NCBI GenBank assembly: GCA_018806915.1
Contig: JAGKQI010000090.1
Coordinates: 2,666,001 to 2,730,000 of the forward strand
Length of the DNA: 64,000 bases
Source of the DNA: Phytophthora colocasiae
Lineage: Eukaryota > Oomycota > Peronosporomycetes > Peronosporales > Peronosporaceae
Reading direction: 5' to 3'
Shown: in pieces, positions 1 through 11,617 of the stretch
How positions within the stretch are numbered: position 1 is the stretch's first letter
How the letters are laid out: the number at the start of each line of letters is the position of its first letter
Made by a program: the position numbers and the translations under genes
Notes under the pieces: model-generated
Told to the model about the DNA's origin: nothing
Database searches by the model: none
What the model saw: the letters and a program-made list of their open reading frames with translations, nothing else

Positions 1-1
1 C

Positions 2-2812
2 GCGTATTTCACGGATGTGGAGAGTAACAAAGTAAACGAGGAGACGTTCATCCAACTGGCACCGGAGATCTTCACGTGTCTCCACTTTGATGAACTGGGG
101 AAAGTCGTCATTGAGAACGCCAAGAGTATCTTGGACGCAGACCGATGCTCCCTTTTCGTAGCGGACAGCGCCACCCGAACACTCCACAACTGGCACAGTG
201 ACATCAGCGGCGCAGGCGTGGAAGTTTACCGGAAAACGGCGCAGAAAGCGAACGTAGGCATGACAATTCACTTCGGGCAGGGCATCGTCGGACTGGTGGC
301 TGAGACGCAGCAGCCCATCAACATTCCGGACGCGTACGATGATCCACGGTTTAATTCTGCTTGGGATCAGAAGACTCACTACCGAACGAAGAGTATGCTG
401 ACTGTACCTATAATTTCCAATGTGGGGGCTACAGACAAGACAAAGACAGAGGACGAAGCCTCAGCAAAGACGCTGTTAGGTGTGGTTCAAGTCATCAACA
501 AGTCTGGAGGCGCCCCCTTCCGAGCCAAAGACGAGTTTTTACTACAGACCATCTCAAAGCTCATCGCTCTTGCCATTGAGAACTCGCAGCTGTTCCAACG
601 AAACCAGGAGCTCTGCTGGAACGTAGGGAAACTTATTGCGGATGGAGACCTGGTGGAGGCCATCGTAAGCCTCGGAACTGCGGCCGAGCAGATCATCGGC
701 GTGGAAGGCGCCGCAGTGTACGTGGTGGATCCGGACACCCACGAACTAGTGACTTTCCACCACAAGAGAAGGTATCGCATTGCTCTGTCGGAATCTGCTT
801 ACGCTGGGTCGTTGATGGAGGAAGCTGTACGGTCGCAGAAGCTTACGATCGCGAACGACATCGCCAAGGCTGGTTCGTTCAATGCTTTTGTCGACAGCCT
901 CGGTGGGATTCCAGCGCGCAACGTGCTATTTTCTCCATTGGTGGTTGAAGACGTGGAGGGGATCATTCCGGACATGAAGAAGCTCGAGAGTGAAGGTCTC
1001 TCTCTGTCTTCTGACTCCGGAATGAAGCTCGTGGGTTTACTGCAACTTGTGAACATCAAAGGCCGTAAAACCCACTTCGACGAGCACGATTTGTTCCTGT
1101 CCATCGTTCAGAGTCAAAGCTGCAGTGTTTTAGCTGCAATTCTCGAGAAGCAGCGGATGATACGGCAGAAGGAGCAAATAATCTTGTTACTGGACGCGTC
1201 CATGTCGTTCTTTAAGGAAATGAGCGTCGTGGGCGTCATCAACGCCGTTTACAACGCCTGTGTGAGCATTTTCGATGCTGATACAATCGCTCACCTCTTT
1301 GTATGGGAAGAAAACGCCCAGCCGGCCAGTAAAGACCGAGAGCGACACTTGTGGTCGTCTAAAATCTGCCCACAAGCTGCCGCAGAACTCTCAACTCGAG
1401 CGATATCGCACAGTTCCAGTACAAATCTCCATTTAGGTACAGACAGTCGAGGGTCAAGTATGAGCTTCATTCCAACGCTAGGAACACAGTCTCGAAAGCT
1501 CTCGGTAGTGACTGACCAAACGCTTCGAGCTCCAACCAGCGAGGGACTTTTTCAACAAGTGCTTGTACGTAGTAGCGCCGTTATCGTTAAAAATTGGATC
1601 GTGGACGAAATGGAAGAAGAAGACGGAGAAGGGGATTTTCAACACAGTGGACAACGCTCCAAACCGACCAGTGCTGCACGTGGACGAGAGAGGCAACGTG
1701 TAGATAGCTACACCGTAAAAGCAGCTCGTTCGGACGTCCGTCTGGGCTTCATTCGTCACGCAGTAGTGGCTTGTCCTGTGTGGAGTAACTATAGCCAAGA
1801 GATCGTCGGTGTTTTAGTTCTTCTCTTCCCTCGAGATCACCCAGCAGTTGCAGCAGGGAGTCGAAGTGAACAGTTGAGTACTCTCCCCATTCTTACAAGA
1901 CAGATTTCTGGTGCGTTAGGCGTATGCCACGACCTCGTCACAGTGTCCACACGCGCTCGGAAGATGCAGGGGATGCTGGAACTCTCTCGACAAGCTCCAA
2001 AAGCTGCGGTGTCACTTACACTGACATCTCGAGGACATCTTGGCTCGTTCTCGCAGCCTGTGAATCTCTGCTCTCGATCGTTCAGTGTTCGTTCTCTTAC
2101 GGCCGAATTGCATCCGATCGCAGTGTCGAATTTGACGGTTCACTCACTGTTTATAGACGAAGAAGGTCATCGCTGGGGCTTCCGGATCTCAGGAGCTTCT
2201 GCGCATGAAATGAGCTGCGACCACTACGTCCAATGGATCGGTAAGCACGTGGAACTCCCCAATGGCTGTACAGAAGCGGAAGTGTTTGGGAAACTTCGAA
2301 TGGACTTGCAGAACGTTTATTCAAAGAAGGAGAACATCGCAGGCGTGATCGACACTCATCAATTAATTGACGAGGGACTGAATTCCTCGGGTGAAATGGA
2401 GTCTAGCATCGAGAAGCTGTCGCGCTCGACTCTCTTCAAGATCCGCCAATTGTTATGGGATTTTACAGACGCAACGTGGCAAGTGGACGTGGTTCGAGCA
2501 AGTCACGTGTTGTTTGGGGGTTATACAAGAACAAGAAGTGACGGGAAAGGGAAAATTGTGGCGAGACGAGAACTGGAGCTAGCTCTAGGCTCGGAACCTG
2601 GAGGTGCTGGAATTTCTCTGTCGTTTACTGAATGGGACCAGCTGTACGGTTGTTTTGCGGATCAAAACAGCGACCTTGTCGACGTGGAGGCGATGCTATC
2701 AGCGTTACGACCACAGATTAAAGTTTTCCCTGTTGTAAAGTACGAGCTTGCACCTGTACTGGATTCAGTGACGCAGGTAGTTGTAAGTGTGCAAATGCTC
2801 TTGTTTAGTTGA
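2..2812 (+). CDS. GAF-domain protein, 5' end outside window
   Basis: Open frame from the window edge to a TGA at 2810-2812. The first possible start inside the window is only a GTG at 17, and the frame is open before it, so the true start is probably upstream. Residues about 15-195 (counted from 17) form a GAF domain. It ends with N-K-S-G-G-A-P-F-R-A-K-D-E, matching the NKxnFx3DE signature of cyclic-nucleotide-binding GAF domains of phosphodiesterases and adenylate cyclases. Residues 200-385 form a second GAF with a weaker version (VNIKG..HFDEHD). Residues about 390-640 look like a third, divergent GAF interrupted by a Ser-rich insert. I see no HD phosphodiesterase, kinase or cyclase catalytic motif in the visible part. 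A soluble signalling or sensor role is inferred. It appears intact over 931 codons, unlike most of this window. Confidence 0.8.
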   Translation, partial: AYFTDVESNKVNEETFIQLAPEIFTCLHFDELGKVVIENAKSILDADRCSLFVADSATRTLHNWHSDISGAGVEVYRKTAQKANVGMTIHFGQGIVGLVAETQQPINIPDAYDDPRFNSAWDQKTHYRTKSMLTVPIISNVGATDKTKTEDEASAKTLLGVVQVINKSGGAPFRAKDEFLLQTISKLIALAIENSQLFQRNQELCWNVGKLIADGDLVEAIVSLGTAAEQIIGVEGAAVYVVDPDTHELVTFHHKRRYRIALSESAYAGSLMEEAVRSQKLTIANDIAKAGSFNAFVDSLGGIPARNVLFSPLVVEDVEGIIPDMKKLESEGLSLSSDSGMKLVGLLQLVNIKGRKTHFDEHDLFLSIVQSQSCSVLAAILEKQRMIRQKEQIILLLDASMSFFKEMSVVGVINAVYNACVSIFDADTIAHLFVWEENAQPASKDRERHLWSSKICPQAAAELSTRAISHSSSTNLHLGTDSRGSSMSFIPTLGTQSRKLSVVTDQTLRAPTSEGLFQQVLVRSSAVIVKNWIVDEMEEEDGEGDFQHSGQRSKPTSAARGRERQRVDSYTVKAARSDVRLGFIRHAVVACPVWSNYSQEIVGVLVLLFPRDHPAVAAGSRSEQLSTLPILTRQISGALGVCHDLVTVSTRARKMQGMLELSRQAPKAAVSLTLTSRGHLGSFSQPVNLCSRSFSVRSLTAELHPIAVSNLTVHSLFIDEEGHRWGFRISGASAHEMSCDHYVQWIGKHVELPNGCTEAEVFGKLRMDLQNVYSKKENIAGVIDTHQLIDEGLNSSGEMESSIEKLSRSTLFKIRQLLWDFTDATWQVDVVRASHVLFGGYTRTRSDGKGKIVARRELELALGSEPGGAGISLSFTEWDQLYGCFADQNSDLVDVEAMLSALRPQIKVFPVVKYELAPVLDSVTQVVVSVQMLLFS

Positions 2813-2886
2813 CAATCCATCGCTGGTGACTTTCTTTTGAGTTGAGCGAGAATTCACGATTGTTTATCGTAAAAGGATACAAGTAG

Positions 2887-3623
2887 CTACTTTTGTTGCA
2901 CTTCATTCAGCGTGTTGCTGGTAAGTGTCAAGTTGTCCACGATGTTTTTGAGGATACGGTTGGCTTCTTCCGACTTCTTTCGCTCAATGAATTCGTTTAG
3001 AGCTACTTCTCGCCAATCAATTGGCACGCGATCCATTTCACAAAATATCAGCGGTTGGGCGCCTCTGGTCTTCAGTTGTTTCACATATGCCTCCATTTCC
3101 TTCACTTGAGCTCGTAGAAACTGCAACTCGGCTCGCTTACGTCGCTGAGTCCAGTGGACGAACTCCAACCAGTTCGGATTCTTTTTCGCTTCGGTGTTTT
3201 CGTGACGTTTGAGGTCGATTCAGACGCAGAAGCTTCGGTTGGAACAATGAGGCACTCAATATCTACGTTGCTGACGTGATCTTCATTAATCAGGTCTCCA
3301 TCCCACTCGAAGTTGTTCAGGAACGCAAGCATTTCCTTCACTGTCGCCATCTCGCTGTCTTGGAGGTCTACCGTCATTTCTTTGGGGTGTTCGTATGGCA
3401 GTGGGGATTTCAAAGTGTAACGGTACAGCTTTTTGGCCATTGGCATCACACAAACGTCAAGACATGCTCCACATTCAACGAGTGCGGTTGCCTGGTCGGT
3501 ATATGAATTGTAAAATACAACGTGGTCTTCGTCCGCACCTCGTGTAAACATTGTGTGAGTCTTTTGATCGAGATAAGTGGCACTGATGAAAGTTGACATC
3601 GCATCAAAGTGTACATAAGTCAT
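2887..3623 (-). pseudogene. bZIP-like / M96-type protein fragment, frameshifted
   Basis: Two overlapping minus-strand frames. The upstream frame (3623-3102) contains a plausible start at 3350 (MATVKEMLAFL) and runs to a basic stretch (KRKRIRTGW). The downstream frame (to 2887) continues with a basic region and heptad-like helix (RRKRAELQFLRAQVKEMEAY). It then has a W..VA..E..RKKSEEAN segment typical of the large oomycete bZIP-like/M96 mating-specific-type family. The frames join near 3180-3190 beside an A-run, which suggests a 1-nt loss. Only the N-terminal part of the family is present; the START-like C-terminal region is missing. The 91 residues before 3350 are open but unrecognised. Convergent with the GAF gene, 74 nt away. 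Confidence 0.55.
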
Positions 3624-4019
3624 ACTAGTATGATAAGAGTCAATGCATTATACCGATGTCACAAGTTTGGCAAATGCAGTCTGTTTAATCCGGGATACAG
3701 TCATTTTCATTAGCAAACTGTCACCGAACAGGCCAATTTTTTTTTCATTTATCTGTACGTTACGTTATCACCCCAAGTTGTAGGTCGTTCCATTCTAGCA
3801 GAACGGACTGTGCGCAGGAGTTCATCTTACGACTACTGCACAAACAAATGTTTTGACCATCTTTGCAATTGATGAATGATCCCCAAGCTAAGCGTGCTTC
3901 TGTGCCGACCAAATAGATCATCATGGAATAATCAAAAGCGAAAATTGTCAGGCGTGCTTCGTCATACGTCGCAATCAGTTGTAAACAACTTGGTAGCGTG
4001 TAACACGTGAACATTTATA
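3624..4019. other. intergenic, one unrecognised small minus frame
   Basis: AT-rich sequence. A minus-strand frame of 84 codons (4014-3760) begins MFTCYTLPSC and contains several Cys residues, but I recognise no family and see no start context. It begins just beyond the edge of the repeat found at 4020-4585, so it may be spurious. Confidence 0.3.
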
Positions 4020-4585
4020 CTATAAAGGTTTAACTTTCATAATATCCACAAGACCAAGCACTTAAAAAAGTGAACCTACTTGCCGAAACTCCACATAGCA
4101 CATAGGTCAGCTAAAACGTCATTGGCACCACTCGCGTGAACCGTAATGTACGATTCGCTGCTTTTGTGGCTTCCCAAACTGGTTATGGTACTCGTGCTCT
4201 TCAAAGCCAGGGACACGAGCGATTCGGCTTTTAGGTTTGGCATCACAGTTACCTTAAAGGAGAGAGGTGGTCAACCCAAAACACGCTTGTAGTTTGTGCG
4301 GAAACGATATTCACCTCCTTAGCGGCTCGCACATTAATAGTAAGCAAGGTTAACGGAGTATTTTCTATTTTGCTTTATTTTTTCAATCATTTCAAAGTTA
4401 GTTCTAGTGTTATTCTTATTTTCCTTTAACTTCAGCTTTACCTTCTCCTTGACTCCTGAAACAAGGGACAAACATCGTGCGTGTTTTCTCAAATTCGATA
4501 CAACTTCGAAGCCGCAGAACGTTGATTGTACCCCGGTATTTCTTGAAACATTCATAAATGAATCAACCTTGTGGAATAATCAGCA
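4020..4585 (-). repeat. interspersed repeat R, copy 1
   Basis: The stretch 4020-4330 is inverted relative to 30030-30330 and to 46080-46290 (shared blocks include GCTAAAGAGGT and the repeated GAATCGTAC...). The outer end at 4562-4586 (TTGTGGAATAATCAGCA) is the inverse of a sequence at 29793-29815. No coding capacity recognised. It looks like a degenerate non-autonomous element whose one end is TIR-like (TGATGAATTCCACTGCTGAT in the copy at 29793). Confidence 0.6.
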
Positions 4586-4752
4586 TAAGGCGAGCGACAC
4601 GCGCACTAACGTGAATGTGATAAATCGTAATCATCCACAGGGAAATCGAACAGGTAGGACTCCTACTTCGCTTGACCTACATGTACGACACTGGCAACAC
4701 GAAAGCTCATTTCTGAAAATTCGTGAACTTACTCACGAGACCACTCTTCATT

Positions 4753-5085
4753 ATGGCATCTACTTTGAAAACAGTTCTCATCACGGGGAGCACTCGCGGC
4801 ATTGGCCTCGCCCTCGCCACAAACTATATCAAGGCTGGCTGGAATGTCATTGGTACCGCCCGTGCGAATAGCAACACCGACAAGGTACGATGCACCATTG
4901 GTTAAGAAATGTGTTCCTTCTTCTAACGTTAAATCGTGATCTTCATACAGCTTACGGCGCTTGAGCCGTTCAAGGTCGTCACTATGGACACGAGTGACGA
5001 AGCTTCCGTGGCCGAGGCTGCTGCGGAACTGGAAGGAGTGGCCATTGATTTGGTCATCAACAACGCCGGCACTGGTTGGCTTGCC
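4753..5085 (+). pseudogene. short-chain dehydrogenase (SDR), 5' half only
   Basis: Exon 1 at 4753-4884 (44 codons) contains the Rossmann cofactor motif TGSTRGIG (TGxxxGxG of classical SDRs). A 66-nt intron, 4885-4950, has GTACG..CATACAG borders. Exon 2 from 4951 carries the conserved NNAG motif and ends abruptly after GTGWL at about 5083, where unrelated sequence gives an immediate TGA (5086-5088). The catalytic S/Y-x3-K half is absent here, but a matching 3' half lies inverted at 29229-29780. The two fragments overlap by about 75 nt around NNAGTGWL. Classical SDRs are NAD(P)-dependent cytosolic oxidoreductases; the substrate is unknown. Not functional as it stands. Confidence 0.8.
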
Positions 5086-5086
5086 T

Positions 5087-5157
5087 GATGCATTCCGCTG
5101 CTGATTATTCCATGACATTTATTTACGCGGTTTTAGCTGAGCGTTGGCTCCTAGTAC
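5087..5157 (+). repeat. direct repeat of 28923-28994, TIR-like start
   Basis: Begins TGATGCATTCCGCTGCTGAT and matches 28923-28994 in the same orientation with about one difference. Its first about 25 nt resemble 29793-29815 and the inverse of 4562-4586, which suggests terminal sequences of one small transposon family. GYP-A follows directly at 5158; the uninterrupted sequence is seen at 28994 onward. Confidence 0.55.
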
Positions 5158-6168
5158 TGTGACGAACCCAGTTCCTTTGTTCGCTAGGGGGCGTATAGCT
5201 GACAATGCTGCGCTGCGCTGTCTCGCCGGGTTCTTATATTTCTTAGGCTTCTTCGTAAGAATCAACACTTCAACACCGTACGGGCTCAGTTCACCTGCGC
5301 CGGAACTTCGTTCCTATTTGTATTCAAATGTAATAGAGCTTTCACCCTTTACTCTCAATCGTTTGTTCGTCCGTCCGTCCGTTCGTCAATCTTTCGTTCG
5401 TTCACCTTGGCTGACGTCCTCGTTTCTCAGGCACTAGTGACCGTCTTTGGAACTCCTCGCTGGCGCTACTAGTGCTAATGACCCGTTCCCGATAGCCCGT
5501 CGCCAACTTCACGTCCAGGGGTTCTTCCGTCCAATGCGTAGTCGTATCAGCCTCCACTCGGTTGTCGTCCAAAGCTACCAGTCTCAAACTCGTCCTACTC
5601 GTTCGGTATACTCACCTTCGTCCTGCTGTTCCGTTCGTTCGTCCGCTTTACTCGTCAGTTGATCGTCCACCCGGCTTCACTCGTTAGCCGTTCTAGGGTA
5701 GTCGTTAGTCTTCTTCGCCGTTGAGTGCAAGGTCTCTCGCTCTCCGCTGCAAATTCCGTACGTCTTCGCTTCCTCGTGGCAAATTCTCTACTGTTCGCTC
5801 CCTCGTTGCAAATTCTCTACTGTTCGCTCCCTCGTTGCAAATTCTCTACCGAGAACTCCGTTTCGTTCATCCAGGTTCATCGTTTCGACCGTTGGCTTGG
5901 TTTCTCGATGAGGGTGAGTGCGTTTCTCTTCCTCGTCATCAAGATCTTCGCCGTTTTCAGCATTCAACAGTATTACGCAGGCCATTCGCCAATCATCATC
6001 ATCGATGTTAGCCGCAGTCGTTATTTCTCCTTCGTTCCGACCGCCTAGCGTGCGTCCATCGGTGCCAACTTCAACTTGTGGCGTTCTTTGAGCTCGCCCA
6101 TCAATTACATTCACCCGTACGACATCAACTTCTGCTGTCTTTTCAATACACGTCTTGATCCTGTTACA
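5158..6168 (-). repeat. probable 3' LTR of GYP-A
   Basis: Starts TGTGAC and ends GTTACA, a near-perfect terminal inverted pair. It is followed at 6169 by CGCCTTCTCCTTCTCC, the complement of a polypurine tract as expected next to the 3' LTR on the minus strand. Length about 1011 bp. No second LTR is available for comparison, so the inner boundary is tentative. Confidence 0.5.
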
Positions 6169-9100
6169 CGCCTTCTCCTTCTCCAGAGTCTTCCACGACT
6201 CTGGCGGCTTGAAAGAACTGTTCATAGTCCCGCATTGAGACCCAAAACGTTCCGTCCTCGCGCCCAGATCGCTGACTATTTCTTCGTTCGTCATCTTCAC
6301 GTAGCGGCTGCAATTCAACCTCAAGGACATACTGTCCGGCTGCATTCCTTCGACGTCGTCTTCGAAGTTCCACCAACATGCCACGTTGTTTGTCGTTTTC
6401 ATTCGCACTCGAAACTGTTCGCTCCTTTCGTTTTGGTACTCGTCCAGCCGTGACTTCATTAATTTGAGCCGTCGTTGCTCGATCAGTCGTTCCGGTCGTC
6501 GTTGCACTCGATTCCCGTTCAAGCGTGCCTTCATCCGTCAATTCGTCAATGATGTCGTCCCCCACGTTTTGTAGCACTTGCCCAGGGTGGTGTATCGCAC
6601 TAGAAACGACACATGAGCTATTAACAGCTCTCCGCCTCCGTCCTGATCCTCTCGTCGCAACAACCAATTGTCGTAGCCAGCCGGTTCAATCGCTCTCACC
6701 GGTCCAATCCACGAATGTACAAATTTAGAGGCTTTGGTGCCCCTGGGTGGTCGAAATACCCACACTTTATCACCAGGTTTGAATTCTCGTTTCGTCCGTG
6801 TCTTTCGATCGTAGTATTTCGCTTGTCTTGCTTGTTCTCGTTCCCTAGCGATTTCAGCGCATTCATGACTCGCCTTCAATGTCGCCAACAGCTTTTGATG
6901 ATGCTCTGTCAGTTCACTAGCTTCAGTTACATGCGTCCTCCGTAATAACTCGTTCGGCGTTCGTAGTTTTCTTCCCATCATTAGTTCATTCGGAGATAAC
7001 GCCACGGTAGAATGCTTTCCCGAGTTGTATGAGTACACTGCGAAGTCCACCCATGCATCCCAGTCACACTGTCGTTCGTCATTCATATATGTGGAATCTT
7101 TCAACAAGTCCAATCATCTGAGGTCTGTACGGTACCGGATTCGTCTGTTGAGCTTGTAGCAGTCTTACTAATTCGTCAATGACTTTGCCTGTCAGTTCAG
7201 GAGCACCGTCCGTTAACAGCTCACGGAAAGGTCCAAACTTCAGCACAATCTCTTTCATCAAAAAGGCTGCCACCTTGTCTGCTTGATGACTCTCCACCGT
7301 CGTAGCAACAGCGTATCTCGTTACATATTCCAGCGCCGCTATGACATATCGTTGTCCATTTTCCCCCACAGGTAAAGGTCCTGCCACGTCCAACGCCCAT
7401 CGATCTCCAACGTCTCCTCCACGCAAACTTCGTAATGGTGGGATAATCTCCGTTGGCTTCGCTTTCCAACTGCCACATTCTTGACATCCACGCACCCAAC
7501 ACTTCACATCCTTGGCTAGATTTGGCCACCAATACACTTGTGATACTCGCGCTTGAGTGTGCGTCGTCCGTAAGTGTCCAGCCCAGATAGAATCATGACA
7601 TTCTTTAAATGCTATCGGTCGTAACACCGCCGGCAAAATTACTCGAATACCGTCCGCTGTCTCAATCACTGCCATGCCGTAGCTCGTCGTTACTCGCATA
7701 TTGCGATATTCACCTTCTTTTATCAGCTTCTGAACCAGTTTGCTTTTCATCTGCTCATCGCAAATTTCGTCATCGGTCAACTGCAACGTGTCGCCTTGCA
7801 ACCTCATTCGTTGTCGTTCAGCACGTGCTCGTTCATCAGCTTCATACTGCTTACTTGGCGAATTCATCCTGTGAATTGACTCAGGTCCTCGTATCGTTTT
7901 GCCTCCCGTAATTGGTGATGTCGATGTTCGATTGTCATCACTATGTTGTCGCTCAACCACATCGTCAGCAGCATTTTGGCGTTCACTCTGTGCCGGTCTT
8001 TTGTCAGATGGCGTCGTTCGCATTCTGGTCGTACGTTTCTCTCTCGGCTGATCATTTGTCATTGGAGTTGCCGTTGCTTCTTCGGTCATCGCCGCGTTCA
8101 AAACCATTTTGCTCACTTCCTTAGTTTCGTCTGGTGTGCGTCGTAAGGCTTCGCTTCGAGATAATGGCCGTGCCTCATTCACGTCTTTCGGCAACGACTT
8201 CTTGTGTTTTTTCCGGTTTCGCTTACCCGTTTTCACACTCCGAGCCTGCTCTTCAGCACTCGTTCGTTCCAAAGCGTCTCGGCCCGTGGATTTCGTCATG
8301 GTCGCGAGTTTACGTCCGTCATCAGCTGCATTTCGTCCATTCCTCACGTCTCGCTGTTCGTCACAGCCATCCATCAGCACCGCATTACTGTCGATAGCAT
8401 CATCCTCGTCCACCGCATCAACCATCGTCGCTCCTTTTGCACTCATCCGTCGACGTCTCTTTCGTCGTCCGACAGCAGCCAACACCTTAGTTACTGCCGG
8501 AGATCGGGACAACGCATCTGCTACAACGTTGGTGCTTCCAGGTCGATACTCCACAACAAAATCGTACTCCTGCAAGATCAGAGCCCAGCGATGCAGTTTC
8601 CCCGTTAGGTTCGAACTGGTCATCAGCCATTTCAGTGCAGCATGATCCGTCACTACAACAAATCGTCGTCCATACAGGTACGGTCTGAATAATTTGATCG
8701 CCCACACCACCGCCAAACATTCCAATTCAGTAATACCATACTTCGTTTCCGCCTCATTGTTCACTTTGCTGGCATACGCTACAGGTTGCCACCCGTTACC
8801 TCCATTTTGCATCAGACTAGCACCAAGTCCAATCGTCGACGCATCAGTACTCAATCGAAATGGTAGACGGAAATCTGGATAACGTAACACCGGCTTCGTC
8901 GTTAAAATTTTCTTTACTGCTTTGAACGCTTCTTCTTGTGACTCTCCCCACTTCCACTTCACTTTCTTCCTCAATAATTTCGTGAGAGGTTCCATCATCG
9001 TCCCGAATCCAGGTACAAATTTCCGATAGTACCCAGCTAGATGTACAAATCGTTTGACTTCTACAGCATCTTTCGGTGTAGGAAAATCTCGTACAGCAGT

Positions 9101-10888
9101 CACTAATCGATCTAGCGGTCGAACGCCCTCTTTTGATAATTCGTGTCCCAAGTACTCCATCGACTCGGTAGCGAACACGCATTTCTTCAACTTCAACGTC
9201 AATCCTGCTTGCGAAAGTCGTTCCAGTACACAAGCCAGCTCAACTATGTGTCGTTCAATGCCTCCTCTAGTATAAATAACAATGTCATCAAGATACACTA
9301 GACAGGTGACCCAGGTTAATCCTCTCAGTACCCCGTTCATCATTCGTTGGAAGGTAGATGGCGCATTCATGAGTCCAAATGGCATTCGTACAAATTGGTA
9401 CAGCCCTTGCTTCGTCATAAACGCCGTCTTCACCTTGTCACGCAACGCCATCAATATCTGCCAGTATCCTGCTTTTAAGTCGAGTGTGGAAACAATAGTG
9501 CACCACCTAAAGCTTCCAGGGTTTCATCAATACGCGGCAAAGGATAGACATCTTTCGAGTGATTTTATTCAGTGCTCTGTAATCCACACAGAACCTGACT
9601 TCCCATCCTTCTTACGCACCAGTACAACAGGAAATCCCCACGCTCCATTGCCTTCTTCGATCACACCAGCCGCCAGCATCTTCTTTACGTTCTCTTCAAC
9701 GACTGCATCGTCACTCTGTGCTTGGCGTCGTCTCTTCAACATTATCGGTGCTGCATCTCCGGTATCGATATGGTGTTCCACGGGTAGTGCAGTCGCCGGC
9801 GGACAGTCACCCTTCGTCTCAATCAGGTTTCTGTACGCTCTCAGCAACTTCAATACCAGCTCTCGACTTTCTTCGTCCTCAACGCCGATCTTCACTTCAT
9901 CTTCGCTTTCGAGTGGTTCTTGGCTGCTGATTTCGTCCAACCAGTGCTTCACCCTGTCACGCTGGAGCTCGCCATTGATTTCCAGAACTTCCATATCGCT
10001 GTCGATCGGAATCCAGACTCCTAACTCTTTCTTCGACGGCAACTTCGTTCGTCCGGGACCTGCATTAATCATCGGCACAATCGCTTTACCATTCTGAGCT
10101 CTAGTCACGGTGGATGCCAACATCACTGCGCCAGCACATCTCGTCGGTACAAACATGCCAAGTTCACCGTCAGGAGCAGCAACTGATACTTCCACCGGTG
10201 TTACCGCTCTTCCCGTCAGCTGCGTCCGCCTCGTCATTTGAACGGCTGCCACTTTGGCACTCACCCCGTCATCATGTACTTCATCTGTTCGAAATGGCAC
10301 AATGATCCGCCGTTCCTTCAGTTTGTACAGTAACTCGTTGCGTTCGAAGTCGATTTTAGCGCCATGTTTCTTCATAAAGTCAACGCCCAACAGGAAGTCA
10401 TCATCGCATCCCTCGACAATGCAGGCATCAGCATAAATGGTTTCGCCGAACACTGTTCTGAATTGAAATCTCCATACTCCCACAACATCCAACAGGAAGC
10501 CACCAATTCCTTCGAAGTAGTCCACTGGTGCTTCGATATCCAGGCGATCACCGTGTTGCATCCATCCTGTTCCGGCTATAGTAAAACGTGCACAGCTATC
10601 CAACTTGATATCTTTCCACGTTCGGTTCACCCGCATTTTCGCTGTCGGCAGTCCATCTACAGCGTTCACAACTTCTTCAACGTCATCGCTAACTGTACTT
10701 GTCGAAGTGCGTTCCTTCAGTTGCCTCACCAACTTCACAGGAGCATGTTCCTTACGATCCACTCTTTCCATCGTCGGTGTATCGTTTCGTTGTTTTCGTC
10801 GTTCTACCAGCTCCTTCATGGCTACGTCAGCTTGTCTCCGACGTTCCCGTAACAACCGTTCTCGTTTCACGTCTTGGCTGTTCTTCAA
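6164..10888 (-). pseudogene. pol: GYP-A pol (protease, RT, RNase H, integrase), frameshifted
   Basis: Read from 10888 downward: a protease-like region with D-S-C-A at the active-site position, then the start of RT (VRKKDGK). A frameshifted gap follows at 9575-9455. RT continues with the catalytic YLDD (LVYLDDIVIY), RNase H with STDAS..GLGASL, an H-H-C-C integrase zinc region (CQECGSWK), and integrase-core D, D and E positions (ALDVAGP, LTDGAPEL, GLVERFH). Frame breaks occur at about 9575, 7085-7110 and 6575-6600. After the last break a C-terminal tail runs to 6164 (WVSMRDYEQFFQ). Gene order RT-RNase H-integrase places it in Ty3/gypsy. Confidence 0.85.
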
Positions 10889-10945
10889 GGTCTGTAATTC
10901 ATCATGTCTCTCCTTTCGGCGTTGTCGAGCCGCTCGTCGGGCTGC

Positions 10946-11617
10946 TCATCGCTGCAATCTTCGTTCAGCGGTCACTCGTCGTCGTAACACGGCTCGTTCT
11001 TCCCCGTCCAGTGCCGAGGTGGTCGCGCCTTCCCCAGTTTCATCAACTCCGTCGGTGTCAATACGCTCACTGTCATCATGAGGCCGTTCGCCTTCTCCAG
11101 GTCCAGGCACTTCGCGTCTTCCTGGGGATTCTACACCGCTGTCCGCGCCTTCTCCACTTCTGAATTCGCGGGCCGTTTCAATCGTGGTCTCGTTCAGCGT
11201 ATCCATGGCTCGTATTACTTCTCCGCTGACCACCTTCGCCGATGCTCCAGTGTCCGTTCGGCTGGACATCGTGTCATCATTAGCGTCGTTACCCATAGCT
11301 CTTCCAACGTTCGTGTGTTGTTCCGTGTCCTTAGCTGTTATCGTCATCAGATCCGGGTCCGACACCGCCAAAGTTCCTTCTAATCGGATACAGCGATACC
11401 TGGTGGAAGCCATTGCTGGTCGCACCGTAGCTACATATATCGCCGCTCGTTCTTCATCTCGTTCCACTCTTCCGTCATTCAACCTCTTCATCGTTTGCAG
11501 TACTTCATCATCATTCGTCATTATCGTCGGCAGTTCGACTCTCGTGGATTCGCCGTCCTTCCCGTCGTCATTCTTTCGGAGAGTCGCTGGTGGATCCGGA
11601 CGCTGTATCTCCGTCAC
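10946..11617 (-). CDS. GYP-A linker reading frame between gag and pol
   Basis: A 223-codon acidic and Ser/Thr-rich frame that starts within the last bases of gag and ends before the pol frame. It contains no catalytic motif that I recognise. In this element lineage such a stretch is usually part of the Gag-Pol polyprotein, so a separate protein is unlikely; the frame change to either side is probably decay. Confidence 0.5.
   Translation of the reverse strand: MTEIQRPDPPATLRKNDDGKDGESTRVELPTIMTNDDEVLQTMKRLNDGRVERDEERAAIYVATVRPAMASTRYRCIRLEGTLAVSDPDLMTITAKDTEQHTNVGRAMGNDANDDTMSSRTDTGASAKVVSGEVIRAMDTLNETTIETAREFRSGEGADSGVESPGRREVPGPGEGERPHDDSERIDTDGVDETGEGATTSALDGEERAVLRRRVTAERRLQR

Noticed and set aside
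5144..6048. Several plus-strand open frames across the GYP-A LTR
   Set aside because: Ser/Arg/Phe-rich shadows of LTR sequence and the pol tail on the other strand; no motif.
5788..6534. Minus frame of 248 codons after GYP-A pol as an env-like gene
   Set aside because: It overlaps the better pol C-terminal frame (6667-6164) and the LTR, and has no signal peptide or membrane segment.
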